From Palsa-506 sp963755815 (GTDB taxonomy: Bacteria > Actinomycetota > Actinomycetes > Streptosporangiales > Streptosporangiaceae), in contig CAVWLF010000010.1 of assembly GCA_963755815.1 (NCBI GenBank), positions 1 to 64,000 of the forward strand: a DNA stretch of 64,000 nucleotides, in the 5' to 3' direction. Both the position numbers and the translations under genes were made by a program. The notes under the pieces are model-generated. The model had not been told where the DNA came from. It ran no database searches and saw nothing but the letters and a program-made list of their open reading frames with translations. Below, piece by piece: positions 34,928 through 44,000 of the stretch (positions are counted from its first letter, which is position 1; each line of letters opens with the position of its first letter).

Positions 34928-36025
34928 ATGGACAACGACGACCCGTGGGGCTCGGGCCTTAGCTCGGGCACCGGCCAGGGCTCCGACCCGGACATCCGCC
35001 CTGACCGGGGCCGTGGCTCGGGCATCGGCCCGGACCCGGGCACTGGCTCGGACCCCGACTCTGGCCCCGGCTCGGGCATCGGCCCGGACCCGGGCACTGG
35101 CTCGGGCCCCGACCCTGACCCCGGCTTGGACATCGGCCCGGCTGCGCCGCACCCGGCGCGGCTGCGGGTCGGCGTGATCGGCGCCGGCCGGGTCGGCAGC
35201 GTGCTGGCCGCTGCGCTCGGCCGGGCCGGGCACCGGATCGTGGCCGCCTCAGCCGTGTCCGACGCGTCCGTGCGGCGGATCGGCCGGAACCTGCCGGGCG
35301 TGCCGTTGCTGCCGCCGGATCAGGTGCTGGCCCGGGCCGATCTGGTCCTGCTCACCGTCCCCGACGACGTGCTGCCCGGCCTGGTCGCCGGGCTCGCCGC
35401 GACCGGATCCCCGATGCAGGGCCGCCTTCTCGTGCACGCGAGCGGCCGGCACGGGCTGGCCGTGCTCGAGCCCGCCGTCCGGCACGGCGCGCTGCCGCTG
35501 GCCCTGCACCCGGTGATGACCTTCACCGGCCGGCCGGATGACATCGACAAGCTGGCCGGGATCTGCTTCGGGGTGACCGCGCCCGCGGCGCTGCGCCCGG
35601 CGGCCGAGGCGCTGGTGGTCGAGATGGGCGGCGAGCCCGTGTTCATCGCCGAGGAAGACCGGGATCTCTACCACGCCGCGCTCGCGAGCGCCGCCAATCA
35701 CCTGGTCACCCTGGTCGTCCAGGCCGCGGACCTGCTGCGGGAGGCCGGGGTAGCTGACCCGGGCCGGATGCTCGGGCCGCTCCTGTTCGCGGCGCTGGAC
35801 AACGCACTGCGGCTCGGCGACGCCGCGCTGACCGGCCCGGTCGCGCGCGGCGACGCGGACACCGTGGCCAGTCATATCGAGGCGCTGCGTGCTGCCTCGC
35901 CCGAGGCTCTGGCCGCGTACGTGGCGCTGGCCAGGCTGACTGCGGATCGCGCGCTCGCGGCCGGCTCGCTGGCCGCGCCCGACGCGCAGCGACTGCTTGA
36001 CGTGCTGGCCGGAGCGCCCAGATGA
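34928..36025 (+). CDS. Rossmann-like/DUF2520 domain protein
   Basis: Predicted NAD(P)-binding protein of 365 residues. Rossmann motif LRVGVIGAGRVGSVLAAALG begins near residue 78; VLLTVPDDVLPGLV follows; the DUF2520 part includes ALPLALHPVMTFTGRPDD, DRDLYHAALASAANHLVTLV and a C-terminal helical domain. It resembles ketopantoate reductase-like and pyrroline-5-carboxylate reductase-like dehydrogenases, and its position before panC suggests a link to pantothenate synthesis (inference). The first 75 residues are an unusual Gly/Pro/Asp/Ser-rich extension with a duplicated GSGIGPDPGTGS unit. Counterpart of Rv3603c (remembered). Confidence 0.8.
   Translation: MDNDDPWGSGLSSGTGQGSDPDIRPDRGRGSGIGPDPGTGSDPDSGPGSGIGPDPGTGSGPDPDPGLDIGPAAPHPARLRVGVIGAGRVGSVLAAALGRAGHRIVAASAVSDASVRRIGRNLPGVPLLPPDQVLARADLVLLTVPDDVLPGLVAGLAATGSPMQGRLLVHASGRHGLAVLEPAVRHGALPLALHPVMTFTGRPDDIDKLAGICFGVTAPAALRPAAEALVVEMGGEPVFIAEEDRDLYHAALASAANHLVTLVVQAADLLREAGVADPGRMLGPLLFAALDNALRLGDAALTGPVARGDADTVASHIEALRAASPEALAAYVALARLTADRALAAGSLAAPDAQRLLDVLAGAPR
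35015..35105 (+). repeat. two identical 37-bp copies, 54-bp period, in the DUF2520 N-terminus
   Basis: A 37-base segment at 35015-35051 recurs exactly at 35069-35105 and encodes GSGIGPDPGTGS twice. Identical DNA as well as protein suggests recent duplication. Confidence 0.85.
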
Positions 36026-36095
36026 TCCCCGCCCGCGTGTCCCCGGGCGCCCAGGTGCCCCCGGCCCTCGCGCCCGGAGCGCCCGGATGATCCCC
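36011..36095 (+). repeat. direct repeat (19 of 20 bases) spanning the DUF2520 stop and the panC start
   Basis: GGAGCGCCCAGATGATCCCC at 36011-36030 recurs at 36076-36095 with one difference. The first copy contains an ATGATC at the DUF2520 stop, the second contains the true panC ATG 36087. A 65-base duplication probably moved the panC start away from an ancestral ATGA overlap. Confidence 0.7.
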
Positions 36096-36956
36096 ATCCT
36101 GGCCCGGACCAGGATAGGGCTGGCGGCTGCGCGAGCCAGCCTGGGCGGCCCGGTGGTGCTCGTGCCGACCATGGGCGCGCTGCACGACGGGCACCGGGCC
36201 CTGCTGCGCCGGGCCCGGCAGGCCGCCTCCCCGGGCGGGAGCGTGGTGGTCTCCATCTTCGTCAACCCGCTCCAGTTCGGGCCGGGCGAGGACTACGGCC
36301 GTTATCCCCGCACCCTGGACGGCGACGTCGCCATCTGCGGCGAGGAGGGCGCCGCCGTGGTGTTCGCGCCGGACCACGCCCAGATCTACCCCCGCGCGCA
36401 GCTGGTCACCGTCGATCCGGGGCCGCTGGGCCAGGTACTCGAAGGCAAGTCACGGCCGGGCTTCTTCAGCGGCGTGCTGACCGTGGTGCTAAAGCTATTC
36501 GAGCTGGTCCGGCCCGACGCGGCGGTATTCGGCGAGAAGGACGCGCAGCAGCTAGCCCTGGTGCGCCGGATGACCGACGACTTCGCGCTCGGCATCAAGA
36601 TCATTCCGGAGCCCATTGTCCGCGACTCCGACGGCCTGGCCATCTCCAGCCGGAACGCCTACCTCTCCGGGCCGGAGCGCACCGCTGCGCTAGCGCTGCA
36701 CCGCGCGCTGCTCGCGGGCCAGGAGCAGGCGACCGCGGGCCGTGCCGGGGCGCTGGCCGCCGCACGGGCGGTACTGGCGGCATCGGCCGCGGCCACCCCG
36801 CCGCTGCTGACTGACTATCTCGCGCTGGTCGAGCCGGTCACCTTCGATGAGGTAGCTGATGACTACCGAGGGCCGGCCGTCCTGCTGGTGGCCGGCACGG
36901 CCGGATCGACCCGGTTGATCGACAACGTCCCGCTCCTGATCGGCGGCCGGCCATGA
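36087..36956 (+). CDS. panC: pantothenate synthetase
   Basis: ATP-dependent ligation of pantoate and beta-alanine. 289 residues: VVLVPTMGALHDGHRALLRR (HxGH-like ATP motif), VVVSIFVNPLQFGPGEDYGR, PEPIVRDSDGLAISSRNAYL and FGEKDAQQLALVRRM. ATG 36087. panD, which normally follows panC in this gene order, is not present: only 61 bases separate panC from coaX, so beta-alanine must come from elsewhere. Confidence 0.95.
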   Translation: MIPILARTRIGLAAARASLGGPVVLVPTMGALHDGHRALLRRARQAASPGGSVVVSIFVNPLQFGPGEDYGRYPRTLDGDVAICGEEGAAVVFAPDHAQIYPRAQLVTVDPGPLGQVLEGKSRPGFFSGVLTVVLKLFELVRPDAAVFGEKDAQQLALVRRMTDDFALGIKIIPEPIVRDSDGLAISSRNAYLSGPERTAALALHRALLAGQEQATAGRAGALAAARAVLAASAAATPPLLTDYLALVEPVTFDEVADDYRGPAVLLVAGTAGSTRLIDNVPLLIGGRP

Positions 36957-37017
36957 TCTCCTGGCCTAAGCTCGCGCCGTCATCCACCCTGGGCCGGGAG
37001 GCTGGAGTGCCATCGTC

Positions 37018-37809
37018 ATGCTGCTGACCATCGATGTGGGCAACACCAACACCGTGCTCGGCATCTTCGACGGCGATGAGGTGGTCGAGCACTGGCGCAT
37101 TGCCACCGTCCCCGACCGCACCGCCGATGAGCTGACGGTCATCCTGCAGGGCCTGCTCGCGCAGAGCACCCAGCTCAAGGACCCGGACGTGACCGGAATA
37201 GCGCTGTGCTCGACGGTGCCGTCCGTCCTGCACGAGATGCGCGAGATGTTCCGCCGTTACTACGGCCAGATCCCGGCGGTCATCGTGGAGCCCGGGGTGA
37301 AGACCGGCGTGCCGGTGCGGATGGACAACCCCAAGGAGGTCGGCAGCGACCGGATCATGAATGCGCTCGCCGCCGTGCACCTGTTCGGCGGGCCCGCGGT
37401 GGTCGTCGACTTCGGGACCTCGACGAACTTCGACGCGGTCAGCGCGCGGGGCGAGTTCGTCGGCGGTGCGCTCGCGCCGGGCATCGAGATCTCCGTCGAT
37501 GCGCTCTCGCGGCGGGCCGCGCAGTTGCTGAAGGTTGAGCTGACCCGGCCGAATCACGTGATCGGCAAGAACACGGTCGAGGCGCTGCAGTCGGGAATCA
37601 TCTTCGGGTTCGCCGGGCAGATCGAGGGAATCGCCCGGCGGATGGCAGCCGAACTCGCCCCGGGCGACCCGGACTCGGTCACCATCATCGCTACTGGCGG
37701 GCTCGCGCCGCTGGTCATCGACGAGGTGGGCCTGATCGACGCGTACGAGCCCTGGCTGACGCTGATCGGCTTGCGGCTGGTGTTCGAGCGCAACACCGCC
37801 GACAGTTAG
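37018..37809 (+). CDS. coaX: type III pantothenate kinase
   Basis: First step of CoA synthesis, phosphorylating pantothenate. 263 residues with LLTIDVGNTNTVLGIFDG (phosphate-binding strand), NPKEVGSDRIMNALAAVHLF, VVVDFGTSTNFDAVSARGEF and GGALAPGIEISVDALSRRAA. ATG 37018. It is the third gene of the DUF2520-panC-coaX group. Confidence 0.95.
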   Translation: MLLTIDVGNTNTVLGIFDGDEVVEHWRIATVPDRTADELTVILQGLLAQSTQLKDPDVTGIALCSTVPSVLHEMREMFRRYYGQIPAVIVEPGVKTGVPVRMDNPKEVGSDRIMNALAAVHLFGGPAVVVDFGTSTNFDAVSARGEFVGGALAPGIEISVDALSRRAAQLLKVELTRPNHVIGKNTVEALQSGIIFGFAGQIEGIARRMAAELAPGDPDSVTIIATGGLAPLVIDEVGLIDAYEPWLTLIGLRLVFERNTADS

Positions 37810-37905
37810 CCTGGCCGGCACCCCGGGGCCGCCCATGACCGGCCGGCCGCCCCGGGCCGGCGGGTGACGCCGGAAACCCGGCTGCACCCCAGCGGTCGCG
37901 GCCGG

Positions 37906-37911
37906 TAACCT
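37906..37911 (+). promoter_or_regulatory. -10 element of a leaderless promoter (lysS)
   Basis: TAACCT, then 7 bases, then GTG 37919. No ribosome binding site exists between. lysS therefore probably has its own promoter and leaderless mRNA rather than depending only on coaX readthrough. Confidence 0.5.
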
Positions 37912-37918
37912 CGGGCAG

Positions 37919-39409
37919 GTGATAGCGGACGAAGCCAGTGACCTGCCGGAGCAGACGCGGGTCCGGCTCGCCAAGCTCGACGCCATCCGCGCCGCCGGGG
38001 GCGACCCGTACCCGGTCGGGTTCCCGCGGACTGCGACCATCGCCGAAGTCCGCGCGCGCTATCCGGATCTGGGACCGGACGCGGCGACCGGCGACCGGGT
38101 CGGCGTCACCGGCCGGGTGATGCTGTACCGCAGCGGCGGCAGGCTGTGCTTCGCGACCATCCGGGACGGCACCGGCGAGATCCAGATCATGATCTCGCTG
38201 GACCGGGTGGGCGAGGACGCGCTGGCCGCCTGGAAGCGGGACGTGGACCTCGGTGACCAGATCGGGGTCGAGGGTGAGGTCATCACCTCCCGCCGCGGCG
38301 AGCTGTCGGTGCTCGCTGATTCCTTCGCGATCACGGCGAAGGCGCTCCGGCCGCTGCCGGATAAGCACGCCGGCCTCGCTGATCCCGAGGCGCGGGTACG
38401 GCAGCGTTATCTTGACTTGATCGTCAATTCCGAGCCGCGGCAGATGGCTGAGCTGCGGGGCAGTGTCACCAGGTCGCTGCGCGAGGAATTGCATCAGCGC
38501 GGGTTCCTTGAGGTGGAAACCCCGGTGCTGCAGGTGCTTCATGGCGGCGCGAACGCGAGGCCGTTCGTGACCCGCAGCAATGCCTACGACACGCAGCTCT
38601 ACCTGCGGATCGCGCTGGAGCTCTACCTCAAGCGGCTGGTCGTGGGCGGCATCGAGAAGGTCTACGAGATCGGCCGGATCTTCCGCAATGAGGGCGCGGA
38701 TGCCACCCACAATCCTGAGTTCACCATGCTGGAGCTGTACGAGGCCTACAGCGACTACGACGGGATGGCGACGCTGACCCGCGAGCTGATCCAGGCGGCG
38801 GCGCGGGCCGGGCTCGGCGGCACGATCCTGCGCCGGCCCGACGGTTCCGAGCACGACATCGGCGGGCAGTGGCCGGAGAAGACCGTGCACGGCGCGGTGT
38901 CCGAGGCGCTCGGCGAGGAGGTCACGCCGGATACCAGCGCCGAGCGCCTCCGCAAGCTGGCCGCCCGTGCGGATGTCCGGCTGGAGGACGGCTGGAACCG
39001 GGGCCAGGTGCTGCTCGAGATCTACGAGCACCTGGTCGAGCGGCGCACCGTGCGGCCGACCTTTTACCGTGATTTCCCGATTGAGGTGGCCCCGCTCACC
39101 CGGGCGCACCGGGATGAGCCCCGGCTCGCGGAGAAATGGGACCTGGTCGCGTTCGGGGCCGAGATCGGGACGGCGTACTCCGAGCTCGTCGACCCGGTTG
39201 AGGAGCGCGCGCGCCTCACCGCGCAGTCCCTGCTGGCCGCGGGCGGCGACGCGGAGGCCATGCAGCTCGACGAGGACTTCCTGCGGGCCCTTGAGTACGG
39301 CATGCCGCCGACCGGCGGAATGGGCATGGGCATCGATCGCCTGCTCATCCTGCTCACCGGCGCCGGCATCAGGGAGACGGTGCTGTTCCCGTTCGTCCGG
39401 CCGGAGTGA
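37919..39409 (+). CDS. lysS: lysyl-tRNA synthetase (class II)
   Basis: Charges tRNA-Lys. 496 residues: N-terminal OB-fold (VTGRVMLYRSGGRLCFATIR), then class II motif 2 IGRIFRNEGADATHNPEFTM and motif 3 GGMGMGIDRLLILLTGAG; NPEFTMLELYEAYSDY is typical of LysRS. GTG 37919. Its product may also feed the MprF-like lysyltransferase at 30592 (inference). Confidence 0.95.
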   Translation: MIADEASDLPEQTRVRLAKLDAIRAAGGDPYPVGFPRTATIAEVRARYPDLGPDAATGDRVGVTGRVMLYRSGGRLCFATIRDGTGEIQIMISLDRVGEDALAAWKRDVDLGDQIGVEGEVITSRRGELSVLADSFAITAKALRPLPDKHAGLADPEARVRQRYLDLIVNSEPRQMAELRGSVTRSLREELHQRGFLEVETPVLQVLHGGANARPFVTRSNAYDTQLYLRIALELYLKRLVVGGIEKVYEIGRIFRNEGADATHNPEFTMLELYEAYSDYDGMATLTRELIQAAARAGLGGTILRRPDGSEHDIGGQWPEKTVHGAVSEALGEEVTPDTSAERLRKLAARADVRLEDGWNRGQVLLEIYEHLVERRTVRPTFYRDFPIEVAPLTRAHRDEPRLAEKWDLVAFGAEIGTAYSELVDPVEERARLTAQSLLAAGGDAEAMQLDEDFLRALEYGMPPTGGMGMGIDRLLILLTGAGIRETVLFPFVRPE

Positions 39410-39434
39410 GCCAGCTCGCCAGCGCGCAGGACGC

Positions 39435-40499
39435 TCAGCCGACGATCCGCACGGCCCCCACGTAGGCGCTCCAGAAGATCGGCTGGATTTGCACCGGCTG
39501 GCCGAACGTGGGCGCGTCGAGCATCAGGCCGTCACCGACGTACAGGCCGACGTGGCTGATGTCGGGGAAGAAGAACACCAGGTCACCTGGTTCCAGCTGG
39601 CTCCGCGAGATGTGCTGGCCCGAGTTCCACTGATCGCCGGTGAAGTGCGGCAGGCTGATCCCGACCTGGGCGTAGGCCCACATGACCAGGCCGGAGCAGT
39701 CGAAATCGTTCGGCCCGGCGCCGCCCCAGACGTAGGGGTCACCGCGCTTTCCCAGCGCGAACCTGAGTGCCTGGACCCCGACCGAGTTGCCCGGCACCGT
39801 GATGTCCGGATACGAGCCGGTCCGCTTGAAAACCGCCATGGCTTGCGAGAACGCGGCACTGTTCAGCACGCTTTCGCGGCGCTGGATCGCCTGCACCTTA
39901 GTGTTCATTTGCGCCGCGAGCTGCGCGGCCTTCGCGGCCTGCTGCTGCGCCGTCAGGGTGGCCCGCCGGGCGGCATTCTCGGCCGCGGCCAGCACCGTCA
40001 CCTTGTCGCCGTTCTCCTCCTGAAGCTGGAGCATGATCGACGCCCGGTCGATGAATGCCTGCGGGTTACTGCTCTGCAGCAGCTGGAGTGCCGGATTGAC
40101 ATCGCCCGTCATGTACCCCTGCGCGGCCAGCTGGCCGACCACGGCCTGGCCGGCCAGGAGCTGCTTTTCGTCCCGCGCGGCGGTCTGGCGGGCGATCTTG
40201 GCCTCGGTGTTGGCCTGCGTGCGCTGGATCTTGAGCCCGTCGTACTGCTCGCTCAGGCTGTCGATCTGGTCGGACAGCTTGGCCGCCTTGGCCAGCAGCG
40301 CATTCAGGCCGGGCGGATTGGCCGTCACCGCCGCGCTGACGGCACCGCCCGGCAGCGCGAGGCTGACGAGTGTCGCTGCCCCGGCCAGCATGGCGACGCG
40401 GCTCCAGGCCCGGTGCGACCTAACCCGGTGCGACCTGACCCGGGTGCGTTTTCCCCCTGAGCTACCTGCGACGTGCCTGCCGGTGGGCAAGCGCTCCAC
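39435..40499 (-). CDS. NlpC/P60 peptidoglycan hydrolase with coiled-coil domain
   Basis: Secreted cell-wall endopeptidase of 354 residues. A long basic N-terminus with RVRSHRVRSHRAWSR precedes the signal helix VAMLAGAATLVSLALPGGAV. Residues about 65-220 are coiled coil (LLAKAAKLSDQIDSLSEQYD), as in RipA-type hydrolases. The catalytic domain has DPYVWGGAGPNDFDCSGLV (nucleophile Cys), DISHVGLYVGDG (His) and the final polar residue region. GTG 40499 follows GGAGAGGAG. A c-di-AMP riboswitch lies directly upstream, so expression probably responds to that messenger. The function is cell separation or growth-associated wall remodelling (family knowledge). Confidence 0.9.
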   Translation of the reverse strand: MERLPTGRHVAGSSGGKRTRVRSHRVRSHRAWSRVAMLAGAATLVSLALPGGAVSAAVTANPPGLNALLAKAAKLSDQIDSLSEQYDGLKIQRTQANTEAKIARQTAARDEKQLLAGQAVVGQLAAQGYMTGDVNPALQLLQSSNPQAFIDRASIMLQLQEENGDKVTVLAAAENAARRATLTAQQQAAKAAQLAAQMNTKVQAIQRRESVLNSAAFSQAMAVFKRTGSYPDITVPGNSVGVQALRFALGKRGDPYVWGGAGPNDFDCSGLVMWAYAQVGISLPHFTGDQWNSGQHISRSQLEPGDLVFFFPDISHVGLYVGDGLMLDAPTFGQPVQIQPIFWSAYVGAVRIVG

Positions 40500-40514
40500 G
40501 TGGTGTCTCCTCTC

Positions 40515-40700
40515 CTAGGCCGCCTACCGGGTTAGCTGACGGGTTCGGGCCGGAGGAGCCCTACAGCGGGACGGGGCCGCCAGCGCGACCGCGACCCGCC
40601 GATTCACCCCGGGAACATTGGGTCCCCGGCTCCCCGGAACGCGGTCGCGTGCCAGGAACTCGGCGGTTGGCACCATCGCCTCGCGGGAGCGGGCGGCAGC
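40515..40700 (-). ncRNA. ydaO/yuaA-type c-di-AMP riboswitch
   Basis: Read on the minus strand, the leader of the NlpC/P60 gene shows the conserved blocks of this class in order: GCCGAGTTCCTGGCAC, GGAGCCGGGGACCC, CCGGGGTGAATCGGCGGGTC, GTAGGGCTCC, GCCCGAACCCGTCAGCTAAC and CCCGGTAGGCGG. These match the ydaO consensus by eye very well. The 3-prime block ends just before the ribosome site GGAGAGGAG, so control could be of translation or of a nearby terminator. The class senses c-di-AMP and usually turns genes off (established); in actinomycetes it often controls wall hydrolases. Boundaries are approximate. Confidence 0.9.
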
Positions 40701-41022
40701 GGGGTAACAGCGGTTGGAGACTAATGGAACCGGGGCCTGCCGCCCACCAGAATGACGGAAGTTTTTACTGTGGCAGCCGGCGAGGCCGTGCGAAATTCAT
40801 CCCCGGCAGCGGAGGCCGCCGTGCTGTCATGCTCCTCCGCTTCCCGCCAGCGGTCAGGAGATTTCTGTCCGCGCAGCTCAGCAGGCGTGTCGTGACTGAA
40901 TGCAGGGATATGTGATCTGCGCGTGATGGGCACGCAGCACGATAGGCCGGCGGTGCTGACGGCAATACGTATTTGCTTCGTAACGCTGCGTCGCCTGAAG
41001 CCGGGCCGGGCCCCGTACGGAC
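40701..41022. other. intergenic region upstream of the riboswitch
   Basis: About 320 bases between the riboswitch and the end of the EndoQ-UvrD gene. It must contain the promoter for the riboswitch transcript, but I cannot pick a convincing -35/-10 pair. The stretch 40880-40990 is a little richer in A/T. No gene is supported. Confidence 0.4.
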
Positions 41023-44000
41023 TCAGAGCAGCCGGAGTTGACGGTCGGCCGGCCGCCGCGGCCGCCGCACCGGATGATGATCGAGTAGCGCCGGGCTTAT
41101 CGCCCGCAGGAAGGGCGAAGGGCCCGCGGTCGCCGTCGCGCCGTGCCTGGTGCGCTGGGCCGCGCAGCTGAGGAACAGCCGGGCGCGCGCCCGGGTCATC
41201 CCGACGAAAAGCAGTCTCCTTTCCTCAGCCGGGTCCGGCGCCCCGGCCGGAGCGATGCCGGGAACCCAGAGCGGGAGCAGGCCTCGCTCGCAGCCGGCCA
41301 GGAACACGACGTCGAACTCCAGGCCCTTGGCGGCGTGCAGGGTCAGCAGGGTGATGGCCTCCGCCCTCGGATCCAGGGCGTCCGCCATCGCGCCGAGGGA
41401 GATCTCGGTGAGGAACCGCTCCAGGTCACGGCCGCAGCGGCGGGCCAGCGGCGCGAGCACCTGCCCGGCCGACCGCACGTCGACGGCAGCGGCCGCGCTA
41501 CCAGGTCCGCGGGCGGCCAGCCGGCGGACAGCGCCGCGCAGCCGGGCGGAAACGGTCGGCCCGGCTCCGGTGGCATGGCCGCCCCCGGCCTGGCCGGCGG
41601 CCCGCGTGCCGTCGGGGGCCGGCCTGCTGTCGGGGCGCCCGCTGTCGGCGGCCGGTCCGCGGCGGCCGGGGCCGGCCAGCGAGAGCCGCATTTCCCTGAT
41701 GATGTCCGGAACCCCGGTCCGGCGCTGGAGCAGGTCGTGTGAGCTCTTCTGGAACGGCAGCCCGGCGCGCGTCAGCGCCTGCCCCAGCGGGCCGGCCTGA
41801 GCATCCGTCCGGTACAGGATGGCCACATCTGACAGGTCAATTCCGTCCAGGCCATAGCCATCAGCGCGTCCGCTGTCCAGCGAGTGGAACGAGGATCCGC
41901 CCAGCAGGCCGTCGATGGCGGCCGCGATCCAGGCCGCCTCCGCCTGCTCGTCGGCGGCCTCATGGAAGGTGATCGGGGCACCGCGGGGGCGCACGGCCCG
42001 CAGTTCGCGGCCCGGCACCAGCGTGGCCGGCCCGATGGCCTGCAGCGCGCCCGTGACGATGGCCTGCGTGGCCCGGTAGTTCCTGCTCAGGTGCAGCGTC
42101 GTGGCGCCCGGGTAGTGCGCGGCGAACTGCAGGAAGAAGCCGACATCCGCGCCCCTGAAGCCGTAGATGGCCTGGTCCGGGTCGCCGATCGCGGTCAGCC
42201 CGGATCCGTCGCCCGCCAGCAGGCGCAGCAGCTCGAACTGTGCCGCGTCAATGTCCTGGTACTCATCCACGCTGATCAGCGGCCAGCGTGCGCGCAGCGC
42301 GGCGGCCAGCACCGGCCGGTCGCGCAGCAGCGCGGCAGGCAGCTCGACGAGGCCGTCAAGGTCCACCAGGTCGCGGGCTAGCAGTGCCTGGACCAGCCGC
42401 TGGCGGCGCTCCGGGTCAGTCGCGGCATCGGCCAGCAGCCGCCGGCCCTCGCGCTGCGAGCCGGCCAGCCCGGCGGCGACCTCGAGCCGGGCATCGTCGT
42501 CGGCGATCCCGAAGCTGCTGCTCAGCCCGGCCGGCCCGGGATGATCTCGCAGGATCATCAGGCCGAGGCCGTGGAATGTGGTGATGGTGATGCCGGCCGC
42601 CTGGCGCGGGGCCAGCGCGGCTAGCCGCTCGCGCATTTCGCCCGCCGCCCGCCGGGTGAAGGTAATGGCCAGACAGGATTGCGGCGCGGCGCCGCGCTCG
42701 GCAATCTGGTAGGCCATCCGGTGCGCCAGGGTACGGGTCTTGCCCGTGCCAGGCCCGGCAATGATCATCAGCGGCCCGTCCGCCAGTACCGCGGCCTGCT
42801 GGTCCGGGTCGAGGTCACCGGACCGGGCCCGGCTGGCCGATGCTGGCCGGCCGGGCCGGGGGGCGCCCGCGGCCGCCTGCCCGCGGCCGGGCGCGGTCGC
42901 GGCGGGCAGGTCGTTCCCGGCGGCGGCCAGGCCGTTCGCGGCCGCGGCCAGGTCGCTCGTGGCGGCGGGCAGGTCGCTCGTGGCGGCGGGCGAGCCATTC
43001 CCGGCGGCGGCCAGGCCGTTCGCGGGCGGGCCATTCCCGGCGGGGGGCAGGCCGTTCGCGGTGGCGGGATCGCCACTGCTGGCGCTGGCGGCCGGGCCGG
43101 GCCGGGTCACCTCGAAGAGCGTGGCCGACCGGTCGAGCTCGCCCGGACCGAACAGGCGCACGACGCCGTATTCGCCGTCGTATCCGGCTTCCCGGCGTAC
43201 CTCCCCCCGGCGCAGCCGCGTTATCGCCTCGGCCAGCAAGGAGCCGCCGGCCTGGCCGAGATCGCCTACCGGAACGTCACTGAGGATGCCGAGTTCCGGG
43301 CCTAGCGCAGCGACTAGCCGACTCACCTCCGCGCCGACTTTCTTGCTCTTCGGGCCGGTGGCCAGAATTTCGCCGATGATCTGCGGCAGCTGCACAAGAT
43401 TGGTGAATCGGGCCGCGCCCTCGGGCCGATAGCCGGCCGGCCGGTCGGCAAGCTCTGCCACCCGGTGCAGGACGCCGACGGTCAGCTGCTTACCGCACTC
43501 GGGGCAGCTTCCGCCGTGTTCCCTGGTCTGCGCCGGATCGAAGCGCACGCCGCACTTCCGGTGCCCGTCTAGGTGGTACTTGCCTTCCTCCGGATAGAAC
43601 TCGATCGTGCCAATCAGGCCGTCGCCAGTGCGCAGCGCGTCGGCCATCGCGAAGTAATCCAGGGGTGTACCGAACGTGGTCGCCTCGCGACCGAGCATCG
43701 GGGGAGAATGCGCATCCGAGTTGCTCACCAGGCGATAGCCATCGAGCGACGAGCACTGCCAGTTCATCGGCGGATCCGAGGAGAGCCCGGTCTCGATGGC
43801 GAAAACCTCGGCGGCAAGGTCCGCGTAGCAGTCCGCCACCGCATCGAAGCCCGATTTGGACCCGAGCACCGCGAACCACGGCGTCCAAACATGCGCCGGA
43901 ACCAGGTAGCAGCCGGGCCCGCCGTCAAGCGTGATCTCCAGCAGATGGCGCGAGTCAAGCCCAAGGATCGGCCGGCCATCCGATGCCAGATTCCCGATCT

